NCBI GenBank assembly: GCA_003024785.1
Contig: PUQB01000002.1
Location: 1,482,501 to 1,546,500, forward strand
Length of the DNA stretch: 64,000 bases
Direction: 5' to 3'
Source: Selaginella tamariscina
Taxonomy: Eukaryota > Streptophyta > Lycopodiopsida > Selaginellales > Selaginellaceae
Shown: positions 25,382 through 39,070 of the stretch, one piece after another
Layout of the letters: the number at the start of each line of letters is the position of its first letter
Position numbering within the stretch: position 1 is the stretch's first letter
The notes under the pieces: model-generated
Databases searched by the model: none
What the model saw: only the letters and a program-made list of their open reading frames with translations
Told to the model about the DNA's origin: nothing
Program-made: the position numbers and the translations under genes

Positions 25382-26844
25382 ATGGACTGTCCATCTAGGA
25401 GACGAAAGAGCAGCTTTTCTGGTGAGGAAGAACTCCGGAAGATGTCCAGAGTATGGATTCAAGACACTCAAGGTATGAATCTGCAGCAACAGTTAGTAGT
25501 CCCAACTGGAGATCACCACATGATACACAGACTGCAGCAGAACGAACAGACCGGGCCTGCACCGCCTCTGAATATGCAGCAAAGAGCAATGGCTGCAATT
25601 GCACTGCAGGAGATTAGAAGCAGCATTGATCCAACAAAACACTTGCAGCAGCAGCAACAGAACCAGCAGCTTCTTCAAAAGTACCATCAACAGCTCGTTC
25701 AACAGCTAAAGCCAGTGAGCACTGCAAGTAACCCGCTGCTTATTGACACCAGATACACACATACACTTCCAGTTCTTAAGCAGAATGGCTCCTCAGTGGA
25801 AACTCTTGCTTCCCCGCAGCTTATTAGCATGCCAGTGGTGTTTTCTACATCCTCTTCCACGTCTTCACTACCAGTTGTAGCTCCTGTGCAACCCAGTTCC
25901 AGTTCGATCCCCACTTCTCTGAGGCCTCCTGTGTCAAAGGAGCATTACCCAAATCCCATTTGCTCCAACATGGCAGCTCCAAGTAACAGATCGCCTTCTT
26001 GGTTCCCTCAGGCTCCTTACGGACAGCCAGGACCAGGCATTTTCATGAATGATTTTGCAGACAGGAGTGGTACAGGTGGAAATGTTATAGATCAAGAACA
26101 GCTGCAGCAAATTCAACCTCTTGAGATGGATCCAGTAGCTACATACAATAGCAATATAGGAACACCGGCCAAGGTTTCAAGCAACATGGTCGCTCCGCCA
26201 GTTTACAGCAATGGCAACACCAACATCAAGAACAAGACACAGAACCAAGCACTAATGGATCAGGCCGTGTCAGATTCAAAGAACACTGCTTCTGAAAACT
26301 TAGATGCACAACAACATAAAATTGTACCCAGCAATTCCTCGCAGAAACCACCACAACATCATCAACCCCAACAACAACAAAGACAACCACCAACTAGAAC
26401 ATTCACAAAGGTTTGAGAATTTCCGTGCTTGAAGGCATTCTTATATGTGTATAATATATATATATATACTGATGTGTAGTTCCTTTGAAGGTTTACAAGC
26501 TCGGATCAATTGGGAGAGCTATAGATGTCGCTCGTTTCAAGAATTATGTGGAGCTGCGTGCCGAATTGTCAAGAATGTTCGGCTTGGATGGACAATTAGA
26601 TCAAAAGAGTGGATGGCAGCTTGTTTTTGTTGACAAGGAGAACGATCTCTTGCTAGTTGGTGATGATCCTTGGGAGTAAGTTCAACATAATACAGACACA
26701 CACACAACACACACATGTTGTATACACATGTGTATAATTATTTTGATCAGGGAGTTTGTCAACTCTGTGAGGGGGATTCGCATATTATCTCCATCAGAGG
26801 TGTCATACTATACTAGTGATGAAAGAGGAACTGAAATTGTGTAA
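25382..26844 (+). CDS. Auxin response factor-like protein: Q-rich middle region plus PB1 domain, no B3 domain seen
   Basis: Three exons: 25382-26410, 26491-26675, 26751-26844; about 435 residues. Residues 1-340 are Gln/Ser/Pro-rich with runs of Q, typical of the activating middle region of class A ARFs. The end of exon 1 and exons 2-3 form a C-terminal PB1 domain, starting [20 protein letters not shown]. It has the basic-face Lys and the acidic OPCA motif ([17 protein letters not shown]), so both faces for head-to-tail binding to ARFs and Aux/IAAs are present. An in-frame TAG lies six bases before the ATG. No B3 DNA-binding or dimerisation domain is found in the 4 kb upstream. It may be a truncated ARF, a gene whose 5' exons lie beyond a long intron, or a non-canonical ARF of the kind known from bryophytes. 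It would act in nuclear auxin response. Confidence 0.8.
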
Positions 26845-27087
26845 AGAGGAGATTTGCTTAGCCATATACGATTTATTTATTTTTGTTCTTGTAATTGTTC
26901 AATCCGATCAAATATATTATATATTTGTAGTTACAAATGTGTACATAGAGTTCAATAGTTTATTGTACATTAAACATGTGTAAGAATGTAGCATATACAT
27001 AGCATCACATGTGTATAGCATGTACACAACAAGCCAACAAACAGAGTAATTAAATTATTTATAATGAGTTTAATTAACCTTGTTTCA
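26845..27087. other. Shared 3' region of convergent genes
   Basis: The ARF-like gene (plus) and the aminotransferase gene (minus) converge here with 243 bp between stop codons. It is AT-rich with several AATAAA-like words, consistent with overlapping 3' UTRs. Confidence 0.5.
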
Positions 27088-29060
27088 TTAATCAATGACA
27101 AGTGACCACTCACTTTCTACGTGACCATATTGGATATCCATGAGAGCTCTAGTTAAGAAGCCACACAGATTGAAGCCTTCATTCTGTACATGTAAATCCA
27201 GTGGTAAACTCCCCGGAGTTTTCGAAGTCCAGTTATGCACAGCCTCTTTATCAAATGGTAAACTTAACATTTTACCATCTTCTTTAAGAAATCCGGATAT
27301 AGGCTGGATCATACATGCTGTTCCTGTTCCGAATGCTTCTACAAGCCGTCTTTCCTCAATAGCTTTCTCAATCTAAAAGAAAACATAACTAGTTAATCAA
27401 GGTGTTAATTACATACGTATATCAACAAGATATATATAAATATTACCTCAGAGAATTTAATTTGCTGCTCAGAGACTTTTAATCCATGTAATTTGCTAGC
27501 AACCTTTAGCACAGTGTCCCTTGTAACACCAGCGAGTATTGTACCATCCAAGCTTGGTGTAACAAGCTCCAGTGAACCATGGACATCCCTTACAAGAAAG
27601 AAGATGTTCATGGTCCCAGCTTCACCAACAAAACCTCCATATTTCTCATCCAGTACATAGAGCACCTGTGAGCAGCCTGGGCAATACATATTATTTAGTT
27701 ACCTCTGTATGCGTATGTGTGAATGTGCGTGCGTGTGAGTGAAAGAGAGAGAGATTCAAACAAAAGCTTGGTGTCATATCTGTTTATATATATTTGTATA
27801 AACATACAAAACACTCGCACACGTATTGGTCCTACCAACACACTCACATGCACTCCATTCAAATGCGTTTGTATTTAACATGTTTATCTCTATATTGAAA
27901 TGGTATACATACAAATTCAATATAAACTTAGCACATGTGCGTTTACGTGTGTAGACTCCCGTATGTGTGAGGAATATTTGTAGCTGCATGTGTATGTACA
28001 TGTATCTATATATCTATATATACACACGCAGACGTTAGAAAGGCTGTCAATTCAATTAGATTGCCCTTAAACATACATATACTGCAAGCTAAGTAGTACA
28101 CACACTCTTACTGTCAGCTGTCATACATACATACATACATATATACATATACGTATGTGCAATTATTATACCTTGCTTAGCAGCCTCCAGCTGTGGAACA
28201 ATAGTTGGTGCATAGTTCGATCCAAGCTTTCTATCTCCTGCACCTCCAGGAAAAGCCCTCGTATTCTTTACGTCGACCTATAAATTACTACGTTTAATCG
28301 AGATAATTTACTTATACATATAATGTTGTAGTACACACGCGCACACGTGCACACACATATTCACACACCTTGAGATTTATCGCTTGAAGTCCAGTGGAAA
28401 AGTAAGGACCAACAGGAGACACTATTACAAAGAGCATCGCTTCTTTAGGTGCTTGAACACCAAGAGAGGCATGTGTTGCAATCACTGTTGGTCGTATATA
28501 TATAGAGAATCCCTCTTCTGCATGTATCCAATCTCGCTCTACTCGAAGTAGCTCCTTAATGCAGTTCAAAAGAGCTTCCTAATAAAGTAGTTCGTAAAAA
28601 TTAGTGGTCTAATTATGCATTACCGTAATGTTAACATGCATATAAACAAACACTTAAACACACAGCTTACTTTGTCAAAATCGGGAAGAGCAAGGCGTTT
28701 AACGGACCTTGACAGACGGCTCATGTGCATATCAGGCCGAAAGAGACGAATGTGGCCGTTCTTGTCTTTGTAAGCCTTCATACCTTCAAAACACTCGGTA
28801 GCATAATGGAGCACCTGCAAAGCTCACAAATCAATACATGTGTGCGCGTGTGTGTGCGTGCATGCATGTGTGTGTGTGTGTTACCTGTGCACAAGGATCA
28901 AGTGTCAAAGGTTGTACAGGCATAATCACAGGAGCATTCCAGCCATCTTGCTCATTCCATGTTATCTGAAGCATATGGTCCGTTGTTTGACTCCCAAACT
29001 TGAGCAAAGCTGCATCGGCTTTTGGTATCACCTTAGAAACAAAACAAATCATCTGAGTCC

Positions 29061-29102
<42 letters not shown>

Positions 29103-29432
29103 CTCATCTTTTTGTTTCTATACATGTATATCAACACATACAGAGGAACGTAAATATCAATGTGTTGTAGATCCTTAGATTCTTCTTGTATATGAAGTCA
29201 ATAGTGCGCAACGAAAAACTGTGTAAATATGATGAATATATATGCATATCGATTTCATGATTATATCAGTGTGTACCCGCACGCACACACATATGCACAT
29301 ACACATACAAAAAGGCGGCAATGTACCTTCATTTGTTGAGCCCTATTGATGATGAGATTCTCAAATACAATATCAGCAGGGAAATTAACCTCAATAGCGG
29401 CATCGTGTTGATGGGGCCCCATGAAACCAGAC
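27088..29432 (-). CDS. Branched-chain amino acid aminotransferase, seven exons
   Basis: Exons on the minus strand: 29327-29432, 28885-29031, 28671-28814, 28369-28578, about 28171-28277, 27447-27676, 27088-27372. Phases agree and the frame is intact to the TAA. An ATG at 29420-29422 could start the protein (~400 residues), unless an earlier exon exists. It is a PLP fold-type IV enzyme that interconverts Leu, Ile and Val with their 2-oxo acids. Visible landmarks are [44 protein letters not shown], the PLP Lys in [31 protein letters not shown] and [12 protein letters not shown]. These resemble fungal and animal BCATs more than the usual plant type, which I recall as having VPTDYMY and GLFEGTKAY. 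Compartment is unclear; no convincing targeting peptide is seen. Confidence 0.9.
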
Positions 29433-31133
29433 CTAGGATAACAAACAAAATTAACCTGATTTAAATAATAATAATATTAAAGGTATTTGATTAGAATATT
29501 CACGCGCCGGTTTTGGTGTCTGTGCAAGATCTTCCTGAATATATTTTAATGTTCTTTTTTATTTTTAAACATAAAAGTTTACCAACTGCTTGGGCTTATA
29601 ATTAATAAATCAAAAATAAATTAAAATATTCAGTCTATGTTAAATTTTAAAGCACATGTTAAATTAAATTTAGGAAACATTACATAGCAACTTCAATTAG
29701 GAATTAAAATATTTATGAAATTTATAATTCATAAACAATGTAATTATTTAAAAATTATGACAGTTTAAATGCCCATTTCAAATACATCATCGTTTTTTCA
29801 TTAAAAGAACAGCGGATATATACGACACAATGGCTTTGTAAAGTCGTATATACACATATACATACAAGAGTTCCACTTGGGTGGTGACACGGTAAACGCA
29901 TCCCAATGGTATGTATTTATATATTTAAGTGTTCTTTAACTTTGATTAAATCATTTGTGTTCTCCATCCATATACATGGAAGGAAGCACTCACTTTAAAT
30001 CAATAATTTAAATTCGAGATCAGGTTATTTATATATAGGTGGATGCAATTGCATGTGATTATAATTGTGATGTTTATTTAGATTAAAAGTTTATCACACC
30101 TAAATTGATAATTCTATGTGTAAAAGGTCCTTCTTATTGCAACGGTGGTTTATGATAAATTTATAAATAATTATGCATCTGTCGTGATTTATTGTGAAAA
30201 ATCAATACTATTATAGAGGACGGAGAGATCTCTTAATAAAAATTTTATAAATATATTGTTTTGGTACATAGATTAAGAATTGTAAGTTTTACTCTATTAT
30301 TTAAAGTTCATTTGTCATACATAAGTACACGATATTTCAGTGATTGTGGATGTTGACATAGGTTGTAATATGTATTTAACGATTAAGTATTTGGTTTAAT
30401 GTTATTTATTACCACATTTTATATGAAAATGGGTAGTCCCTTGTTTGTGGTGTTTTAACATATTAAATTAATGAAATTAATTATAAATTTTAATTTTCTT
30501 TCTTTTAATATGATTATAAAGTGTAATTGATTATAAAGACGTTTATAATTTTACAGTGAATCTTTTGATATTACAGTTTTTTTAGTTGGGAATACTTGAT
30601 TTTAAGTTTTGTTATCAGCAATTCAAAAAATTTAATATTGCACATGGTATATATTGTGTTAGTTCTTAATTAATATTCATCTTAATAAATTTTAATATCA
30701 TATTCATTGTAATATATATATATATATTGCAAAGGGCATGTATTAAGACCAACACTACATTAAAAAAAATAAAAATTATTATCATAATTTTTACTTTCCA
30801 TTTTGTACAACTTTTTATTTTATACTTAGTAACACAATTGAGGTGTAAACACAATTTATATAATGCATTTAAGAATTAAGAGTTTTAATATGACTTGTAT
30901 AGATCTCAAGGACTAGAATATATTATTTTTTAAATATGTTATCAACTTTAAAATAAAAAATTTATAAAGTAAAAAATAGAAATTATAATATATATCACTT
31001 ATGACTTATCAACATTTGATAAATAAAATATTTTTAAGAGTTATAATATTGAATTTAAGGTTTGAAATGATAAATATATGGTTTTTTTGCTAATAGTTTG
31101 ATGTTTTTTAATATATTTAATTAAATTACTTCT

Positions 31134-31201
<68 letters not shown>

Positions 31202-34200
31202 TATATATATATATATATAATTTATATTCATCTGATTAATCAAAACTAACAAGATTAATTGATAAAAAAAAAATGGATGGTTGTTTAATAGAGTATGAGT
31301 GTGTACATATATATATGTTTGTACTTTGTATTAACAAATTTATTTTTAAATTTACAATTTCATATTTTTAATTTGTTCAAATGATTGTTTATTATTCTTA
31401 TTTTTTTTAATAGAAAACTAGTTTGTATACTAATGAGTACTTTCTTTAATATTTTTGTATTTCATTTTTGTTTTTTTTTCATTAACAAAAAGGTAGTTTT
31501 ACAAATATGACTTTTAAGATTTAATTAAATTTTAATTTTAATATTATACCAATATTTTTAAACTAAAGAGTATTATAAATATTATATATACTATGAAAAC
31601 ACATGAATAATGTTTTGTTACGACCATAAAGATGTATATGAAAAAAGATTTAAGGTGAGTTATGTTATTGTGTATAATGTTCATTTTAGTGAATATTTAT
31701 ATAAAATAAGATTTTTAATAATTAAGTTTTAATGTTTAATAGGATTAATTTTTTTCTTAAAAATTAAAAATTTGCCTCTTTTTAATAAAATAAGTATGTG
31801 TAAGTTATGTATTCACCACATAATATAAACACTTATATAAAAGGAATAGCCTTGTATTAATATTTTAATGAATTATATTAAGAATATTCCTCAAGAATAT
31901 TTTAAAATATATATTTTATTTTGAATATTATTTATAAGAAATGAAACACTATTGCATTTATATCATGAAGTTTATAGTCATTAAAATTGTTTAGTTGTAA
32001 TAAGAAGTTTCAAAATTGTTTATACCATAAATTAAAGATTTACTCTTGAATAAACATATAAATAATGTAATACATGTAACATATAGTGCAATTAGATCAA
32101 TTAATTAAAAAAAAGATATTTATAATATAATAATTTTTTTATTATAAATATCACCTCATATTTATTTTAGTATTTAAAATTTAAAATAACATAGCCTCAT
32201 TTTATAATCTTAAATTATAAACTATAACCTCATTTACTATAAAATTAATAATGAAACTACACATAAAATATTTAAAACATAAAATGAAAAAACAACAATT
32301 ACATGAGTTTGAATAGTCATTTCTTACTAGATAGTGAGAAAGCTGCTTTATGCAATTTGAGTGCTTTAAATTGTAATACATTAAAAAATACATTACTAAA
32401 GAATTATTTTGCCATGAACTTTATACAAAGCATGTAAATCCATATATGTAATAAATTAATAAACAATGTGTTTTTAAAATTGCATGGCAAGTTGGGGAAT
32501 CAAATACGGTTCAGGGGCTCATGAATTTACAAGTTTGTTTTTATTATGTAATTTAGTTCAATCTAAGCCATTTTAAATTAAGCATAAAATAAATTAGTAA
32601 TTAAGCATTTGTGTAGCATTTTTCAGAAATATTGAAATAAAATGAACACTATTATGAAATATAGATATATACAAAACATAGTTCATGGAGATTTGAGAAA
32701 AACAAATGAATTAATAATTAAGATTATTCATAATACTTAATGATGGTGATTGCTCAGATTAATAAGTTATATATTTCTTTTATTAAAAAGTGTATGTTTG
32801 TGCGTGGTCAGCTTCACTATTTCGTGAACTAGATCGGATAACCGCCAAGCAAACGCACTCATTGATATCCATTTTGAATTATATGCCCAATGAATGTTTC
32901 AGTTTTGATGGTGTTATTTAGTGATATCACTAAATAGTGAATGTTTTATTATGTGACATGGTTACTTTATTAAAATTATTTTCTTTATTTTTCAAGTTAT
33001 ATGTACATAATTATTAATGATGATACAAGTTACATCATAAAGATAAGAGTGACTATGTCAAAGTTTTTGGCTCAAAGGGTTGACATGTGATAATACATAA
33101 TTATCAAATGGTCATTCGGCGTCATCACCTTAGCTAAGTTTCATAAAATAACTACTCTCACGACTTTAAAGGATAACTCGAACAAGCTTAAGATCATAAA
33201 ACCTATACAAGCTCATGCCTTAACTTTACCAAGAAGATATTTGCTCCACACATACCCTCATGATAAAACTAATGTATCATCTTAATACTTTGAGAAATTA
33301 ACCTCCTTTAAAAGTACAACCCTTTTAATTTCAGAACTAATACTTAGCAAAAACATGAATGTGTAGCATAGCTAAATATGAGTGTTCCACTAAGTAACTA
33401 AATTTGAACAACCTTAAGCATGTGACCACATGAGTATTTCACAAAAGGGCCCATGCTAATGAACTTAGGTTATTCAATCACTAAATATATTCACACACCC
33501 CTAGCATGAACACCTTTAGTCAATGTGCCAACAAACACACTTAATTACAAGACCTAACCTCCCTTAAACAAATGTTCAAGACTCAACATTTTAATGCAAC
33601 CACAAACACATGTACTTGTTAAAATCTATAACCCCTTGGCATTAAACCCATATCATAATCCAAAGATTGTGTTTGAGGTGTTTATTTGTACCATTTAGCC
33701 TAGTATCACATGTACACATTGACACCATTTCCCAAGACATAAGTTATTGTCATAGCCCTTAAAGATAAGAGTTATATTAAGTGTCACAAACGTGGTTCAT
33801 AGATACCAACTTTATAATCCATATATGTGAACCCTTAATAAACATGGTAAAGAGAACCCATTTGTAAAATTCCACGCTCATAATTGGACAAATGCATGAA
33901 TAATGTTCACATTGTGAGTTAAGATACCTGCACTACTTAGGTAAGAGTGTCATTCTTAGCTTAATGGGGAGGAAGAAGTAGCTTTAACTTTTAGACTAAT
34001 GAAATGTGTATTGTACAAGACACTCCATACATGTGATGGATTATTACATGAAACGAGTTAGTTAACTCCTTAAATGCAACATACCCATGCAAAATAAAGG
34101 TTAACTTACCCTTAGGGAACGTACCCCTATAGTAACACAAAGGTGTGTCTTAACAATATAAGCTTGATTTATATTGATAAGAAGAAGGACTTAAAGACTT

Positions 34201-35506
34201 TTCAATTTTTAACATATTGCCTCACTTAATTTATGTGACTAAGCCCTTTGTTTTTCTATTTTATAAAAGTGGATTGACACTAAATGTGAATCCCAATACA
34301 TTTACACTATGTGAGTTTTGATATAACAATCTGCCTAATCTTCAAACACTACACTAAGGATTTAGGGTTTAAGGTATAGGATTAAATACTTAAGTGTACT
34401 AAACACTAAGTGCATGTTTCCTATTACACTTAGAATTAATAATTAATATTTAAATTAAAAAAGTTTGGTAAAAACTATAATAAATTACACTTAAAATTAA
34501 CAATCATGTTTGACATTTATAAAAAGATAATGAAAAAATATGAAAGATTAAGCAAAAGAATCAATTGTAATGACACATGAATAAAAGGTTAATTATTATT
34601 TAATGCTAGTTCTTTTGCATTTGTAAAAGAACTATATGCTATCATATTCAATGTAACTAATATATAGCATTGTTAAAGTTTATATACTTAATATTACTTT
34701 ATATACTAGTAACTTATTTATGTAAGCCATCACAATACATGTACATAGGTACACAAGTATTTTAAAGGGCATTTAAGTTGAGTTTAAGCTGTTTCTAATC
34801 AAAATAAGTTAAATTTTAATAAAGTTTGAAAAAAAGTATTTGCACATTATTAAGGAATATACATATTCTACATCTTACATTACATGTGGTTTTTTTAAAC
34901 TATTAACAATATAACCTACTATATATGGACAAATAAAAAAAAGTGATTATAGATTATTAAGGTAAAAATAAATAAATAAAACAAATTACACATTATGGAA
35001 CAAATTATGCTAACATATCAACATTAACAAATTCATTATGGAATTCATAATAATTTTAAGTTTAAATTTTAAGTTTAAATATAACTTTATAAATTTTATA
35101 TGAAAATGAAAAATCCCACTATAAAACTTTATATTTTAATTTTAAACTTAGTATTAATATATACTAATATATATTAAGTATAATATATTATATTAGATTA
35201 AAACATAAAAAAAAACATATAGTATATAAGTTATAATTAGAAAGATATAATCTCTTTTTAATTTGAAATTTCAAATAAAATATGATCCACACTATTGAAT
35301 TATATTGTGGTAGATTAAAACGTTCAATAATAGACATTACATTAGAAATAAAACACCGTCTTAATTATTAAATTACATAAATTGTTTAAATAAAGTTTTC
35401 ATTAGTGTTAAATATGTTTCTACTTTATAATTTTAATTGTATTTAGCACAGCCTCTTATATAAAAAAAATGGTATTATTTAAAACATAATATCTTATACA
35501 TAGAAG
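29433..35506. other. AT-rich intergenic region
   Basis: About 6 kb of strongly AT-rich sequence with few CG dinucleotides and no supportable gene. It includes a 46-bp (CA)n tract at 31,141-31,186 followed by (TA)n to about 31,220. A decayed dispersed repeat is listed separately at 33.1-33.8 kb. It probably consists of old, mutated transposon remains that can no longer be assigned. Confidence 0.6.
33100..33800 (+). repeat. Dispersed repeat, decayed copy
   Basis: Collinear with 54,540-55,460 in the same orientation. Shared words include 'cattcggcgtcatcac', 'gctcatgcc', 'ccacacat', 'agtacaacccttt', 'gagtgttc', 'gagacctaacctcccttga' (as 'aagacctaacctcccttaa') and 'catgtgacattgac'-like segments. 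Most differences are C in the other copy against T here, or G against A. No coding sequence; family not assigned. Confidence 0.75.
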
Positions 35507-35698
35507 TGAAAGAGCCGATATATTAAAATGTCAGATCCATTAAGCTACAAAACCCTGCTTATATACAGGAGACCTCCTGCCACGTGGCACACATGCGACA
35601 CGTGGCGCTGACACATGGCGGCCAGATCACCACCCATGTGTCACTATGCATGTGTGTATATACACATGCGTATATACATTACGTTACAGTATCTTACA
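35507..35698 (-). repeat. 3' LTR of the Ty3/gypsy element
   Basis: A 192-bp terminal repeat that, read on the minus strand, starts TGTAAGATAC and ends TCTTTCA. It matches the other LTR apart from three small indels. Confidence 0.93.
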
Positions 35699-35699
35699 T

Positions 35700-38600
35700 T
35701 ATCCCCCCTCTGCGGTTGTGTAGATGGTGATGGATCTGATGGTCCTGGATCCGTGTGAGTTGGGCCATCTAAGGTATGACCGAATGTAGTCAACGAGTCT
35801 CGAACAACAAACCGTTTCATTCGAACTACGTGAACTATCTCAACCTCATGAGATCCCACCAACTGTACCTGATACACCTGAGGACCAACCTTTCGGAGAA
35901 CTCGGTAGGGACCAAGCCACTTATGTAATAAACCAGTTGCAAGCCCAGGTGCAGTTAGCTTGGGAAAACGTACCAGTACTAAGTCACCGTCAGCATAGTC
36001 TGGTGGAGTTTGATGTCGTGCATTGTAAGAAGATTGTTGCTGTATTTGAGCTCGACCAAGATGTTCAGCAGACTCTGCACGCAGAAGAGGTAAGACAGCA
36101 TCCAAATGTCGAGCCCACATTTTGCATCCTCGGCACGTGGCAGATTCGATGATAATCCCAATTCACTAGGCAACTTAGGATCATATCCATACAATGCCTT
36201 GAATGGAGAGATACCAATCGAACTCTGAATGCCTGTTACATAAGCAAATCTCAAGCATCGCAAATACCAATCCCAGTCAGTGTGATTGAAGTTCACATAC
36301 TTCGAGATCATACCCTTGAAGGTCCGATTCAATCGCTCCACCAAACCATCAGTTTGTGGATGATATGGAGAGGCAAATGAGTGTTTTACCCCTAACCTCT
36401 CACACAACACTCGGAATACCTCTGCAATGAAAGCGGGGCCATTATCTGATAACATCCGCTCTGGACAAGAATGCTGCAAAACCACATTATCGAACAAAAA
36501 CAAAGCTGTTGACAGGGCAGTTGCATCCGGAAGAGCACCAACCTCCACCCAACGAGTTAAATAATCAGATACGACAATGATGTACTGGTTACCTTGAGAA
36601 GAACGTGGAAAAGGTCCCATTAAATCCACTGCAATTAACTCAAAAGGGCGAGAGACGTTGATGGATTCTAACACCCCCATGGCCCGAGTCGTAGAGGAAT
36701 TCCGAGTTTGACAAATGGGACAGTCTGAATATACCTGATCACATCACCACGCATGCTAGGCCAATAAAAGGATCTGCAGCTTCTCCAACACTCGTTGGTG
36801 ACCAAGATGACCTCCAACAATAGGCGAATCATGATATGCTCGAAGAAGGTGTGGAACATATGTAGAGGGCACAGCCAACGCCATCTGTCTCTGGATTTGT
36901 CCCAATAAAATACAATAAACCATCCTGAAGTCGAAACTGAGCATGATATTGTCGAAACTGCGGTTCGGAAGAGGACTTGCAAACGCATCCCGTAATTGCC
37001 TCGTCCACGGTTCACGTTTTTGGGCATCCTGCCACTGTTCCAAGGATGGTAAGTCGGCATCGAATACCTGAGGGGCTTGTATCAAACCGAATGCTGCAGC
37101 GACTGCATGAGCAGGCAAAGTGGAATCAGAAAGGGGTGCTCGAGAAAGTGCATCCGCATCCACCATTGTTCGCCCAGGCCTGTGCACCACCTTAAAGTTA
37201 TATACTTGGAGACGTAATGCCCATCTGGCTACACGACCCACTAGATTCTTCCGTTTTAGCAAGGAAGTGACAGCAGCATGATCACACTCCAAAAGTGTTT
37301 CACTCCCATGTAAGTAGGCATGAAGTCGTTCAAAACCCCAAACAGCAGCAAGGCATTCTTTTTCAGTAGTGGAATAATTCCGCTCAGCCAGGCGTGAGTA
37401 CTCGACTAATGTAAGCCACCGGGTGTCGAATTGAAGAATCCACAGCATCAGTTTGCATCAATACACCACCAATACCAACATCTGAGGCATCTACTCGTAA
37501 AATGAACGGACGAGTAAAATCTGGGTATTGAAGCAATGGTGGAGTTGTCAGGAACTCTTTTAACTGGTCAAATGCCTGCTGACACCTGCGAGTCCACCTG
37601 AAAGATACCTGTGGACGAACTAACTCCCGAAGAGGGGCAGTTCGATCAGTGAGATGATCGATGAATCGACCCAAGTACTGCACCGTGCCCAAGAAACGCT
37701 GGACTTCCTGTACTGTACGGGACGAGGGAACTCTCGAACAGCTCGCAACTTCATTGGATCCACCTGTAAACCCTCTCGAGATATACGGTAACCCAAGTAA
37801 GTGGTGTCGGTCGAACCAAACACACACTTTTCAAGTTTCAACTTCAGGCCAACTTCTCGAAATCGATCAAGAACGCGCCGTACATCACGAATGTGATCCT
37901 CCCAAGAACCAGACCCATGAATGAGCACATCGTCGATAAAATCGGCAGTGATATCAGGCATATCGGAAAGAAGCTCATCCATCATGCGTTGAAAGGTGGC
38001 AGGAGCTGAAGTCAATCCAAAAGGCATGACCAAAAACTCGTAAAGACCAAATGGTGTCCGGAAGGCCGTTTTTGGAATATCCTCCTCAGCCATAGGAACC
38101 TGCCAATATCCTGATGCCAAATCCAACTTAGTAAACCATCGACTCTGACCCAAACGATCTAATAGATCGGCAGAGTTCGGAAGTGGATAGACATCTTTGA
38201 TGGTAACATCGTTAAGAGGTCGGTAATCCACACAAAATCGGAGAGATCCATCAGGCTTGGGAACCAAATGAGGTTCACATGCCCATGGACTCCGTGACGG
38301 ACGACACACTCGTTTACCAATCATATCAGTAACAGCTGTTCGCATGGCTGATAACTCCTTTGGTGACCTGCGTCGAACCGGGACTTTGAAAGGCTTTGCA
38401 TTGCCGGTGGGTATACAGTGTCGAGTCTTCACACGTGCACCTTGGGACAGATCAAATTTGAACAAACTTGCATACTGTTTCTTAAGTTGTTCGATGCAGT
38501 GTGCTCGACACTCAGGTGACGGATCCGGCATTTGAACCTGTTGAGATGAACACCACCCCAAGACCGGAATCAAAGGAGCTGTATGCGTGATACAAACAGC

Positions 38601-39070
38601 AACAAGCTTCTCTGGACGTAAAGGAACAGACTGCAAAGACACAGACTCCAAGCGTAATACAGGAGGAGAGAGTGAAAAATCACATGTACCTTTCGACTGC
38701 TTTAACCAATCACATCCCAGAATGATGTCAAAGACCTGGGAAGGGACAACCCTAAGAGACCCAGAGGGAAACTTACAGTTGGCACCCATAACCAGCGTAG
38801 TCAAAGTGGTGTACTGTGATACTGCACGAGACTGCCCATTACCATATAAAATGTGCAAGACCTTATCTGCACGTCTTAAGGGTAATGAGCACCGATGCGC
38901 TAGAGAAGCAGTTATGGAAGACATACTGGATCCTGTATCCACAAGCACTGTGACTGAAAGATCATTCACCCGTGCAGAAAATGTGAAAACTGGATGATCT
39001 GGTGGAACTTGCAAACCTTGATATGCATAGCGGAAAAAAACATGGAGGTGAAGTCTCCATCGCACGGGAT
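35700..39070 (-). other. Pol region of the Ty3/gypsy element (fossil)
   Basis: On the minus strand, in order: aspartic protease (VLVDTGSSMSSI near 38,960), reverse transcriptase (FCVDYRPLND, KLDLASGYWQV and the FIDDVL active-site box near 37,930), RNase H with the DADALSRAP tail near 37,150, and integrase (FELIAVDLMGPFPRSSQG near 36,620, QTDGLVERLNRT near 36,330). It closes with a GPY-type C-terminal module (WLGPYRVLRKVGPQVYQV near 35,900). No chromodomain was recognised. The region is broken and is described as a fossil. Confidence 0.9.

Noticed and set aside
30666-32393. Small frames in the AT-rich desert
   Set aside because: Composition is Ile/Asn/Lys/Tyr-rich as expected from AT-rich DNA by chance.
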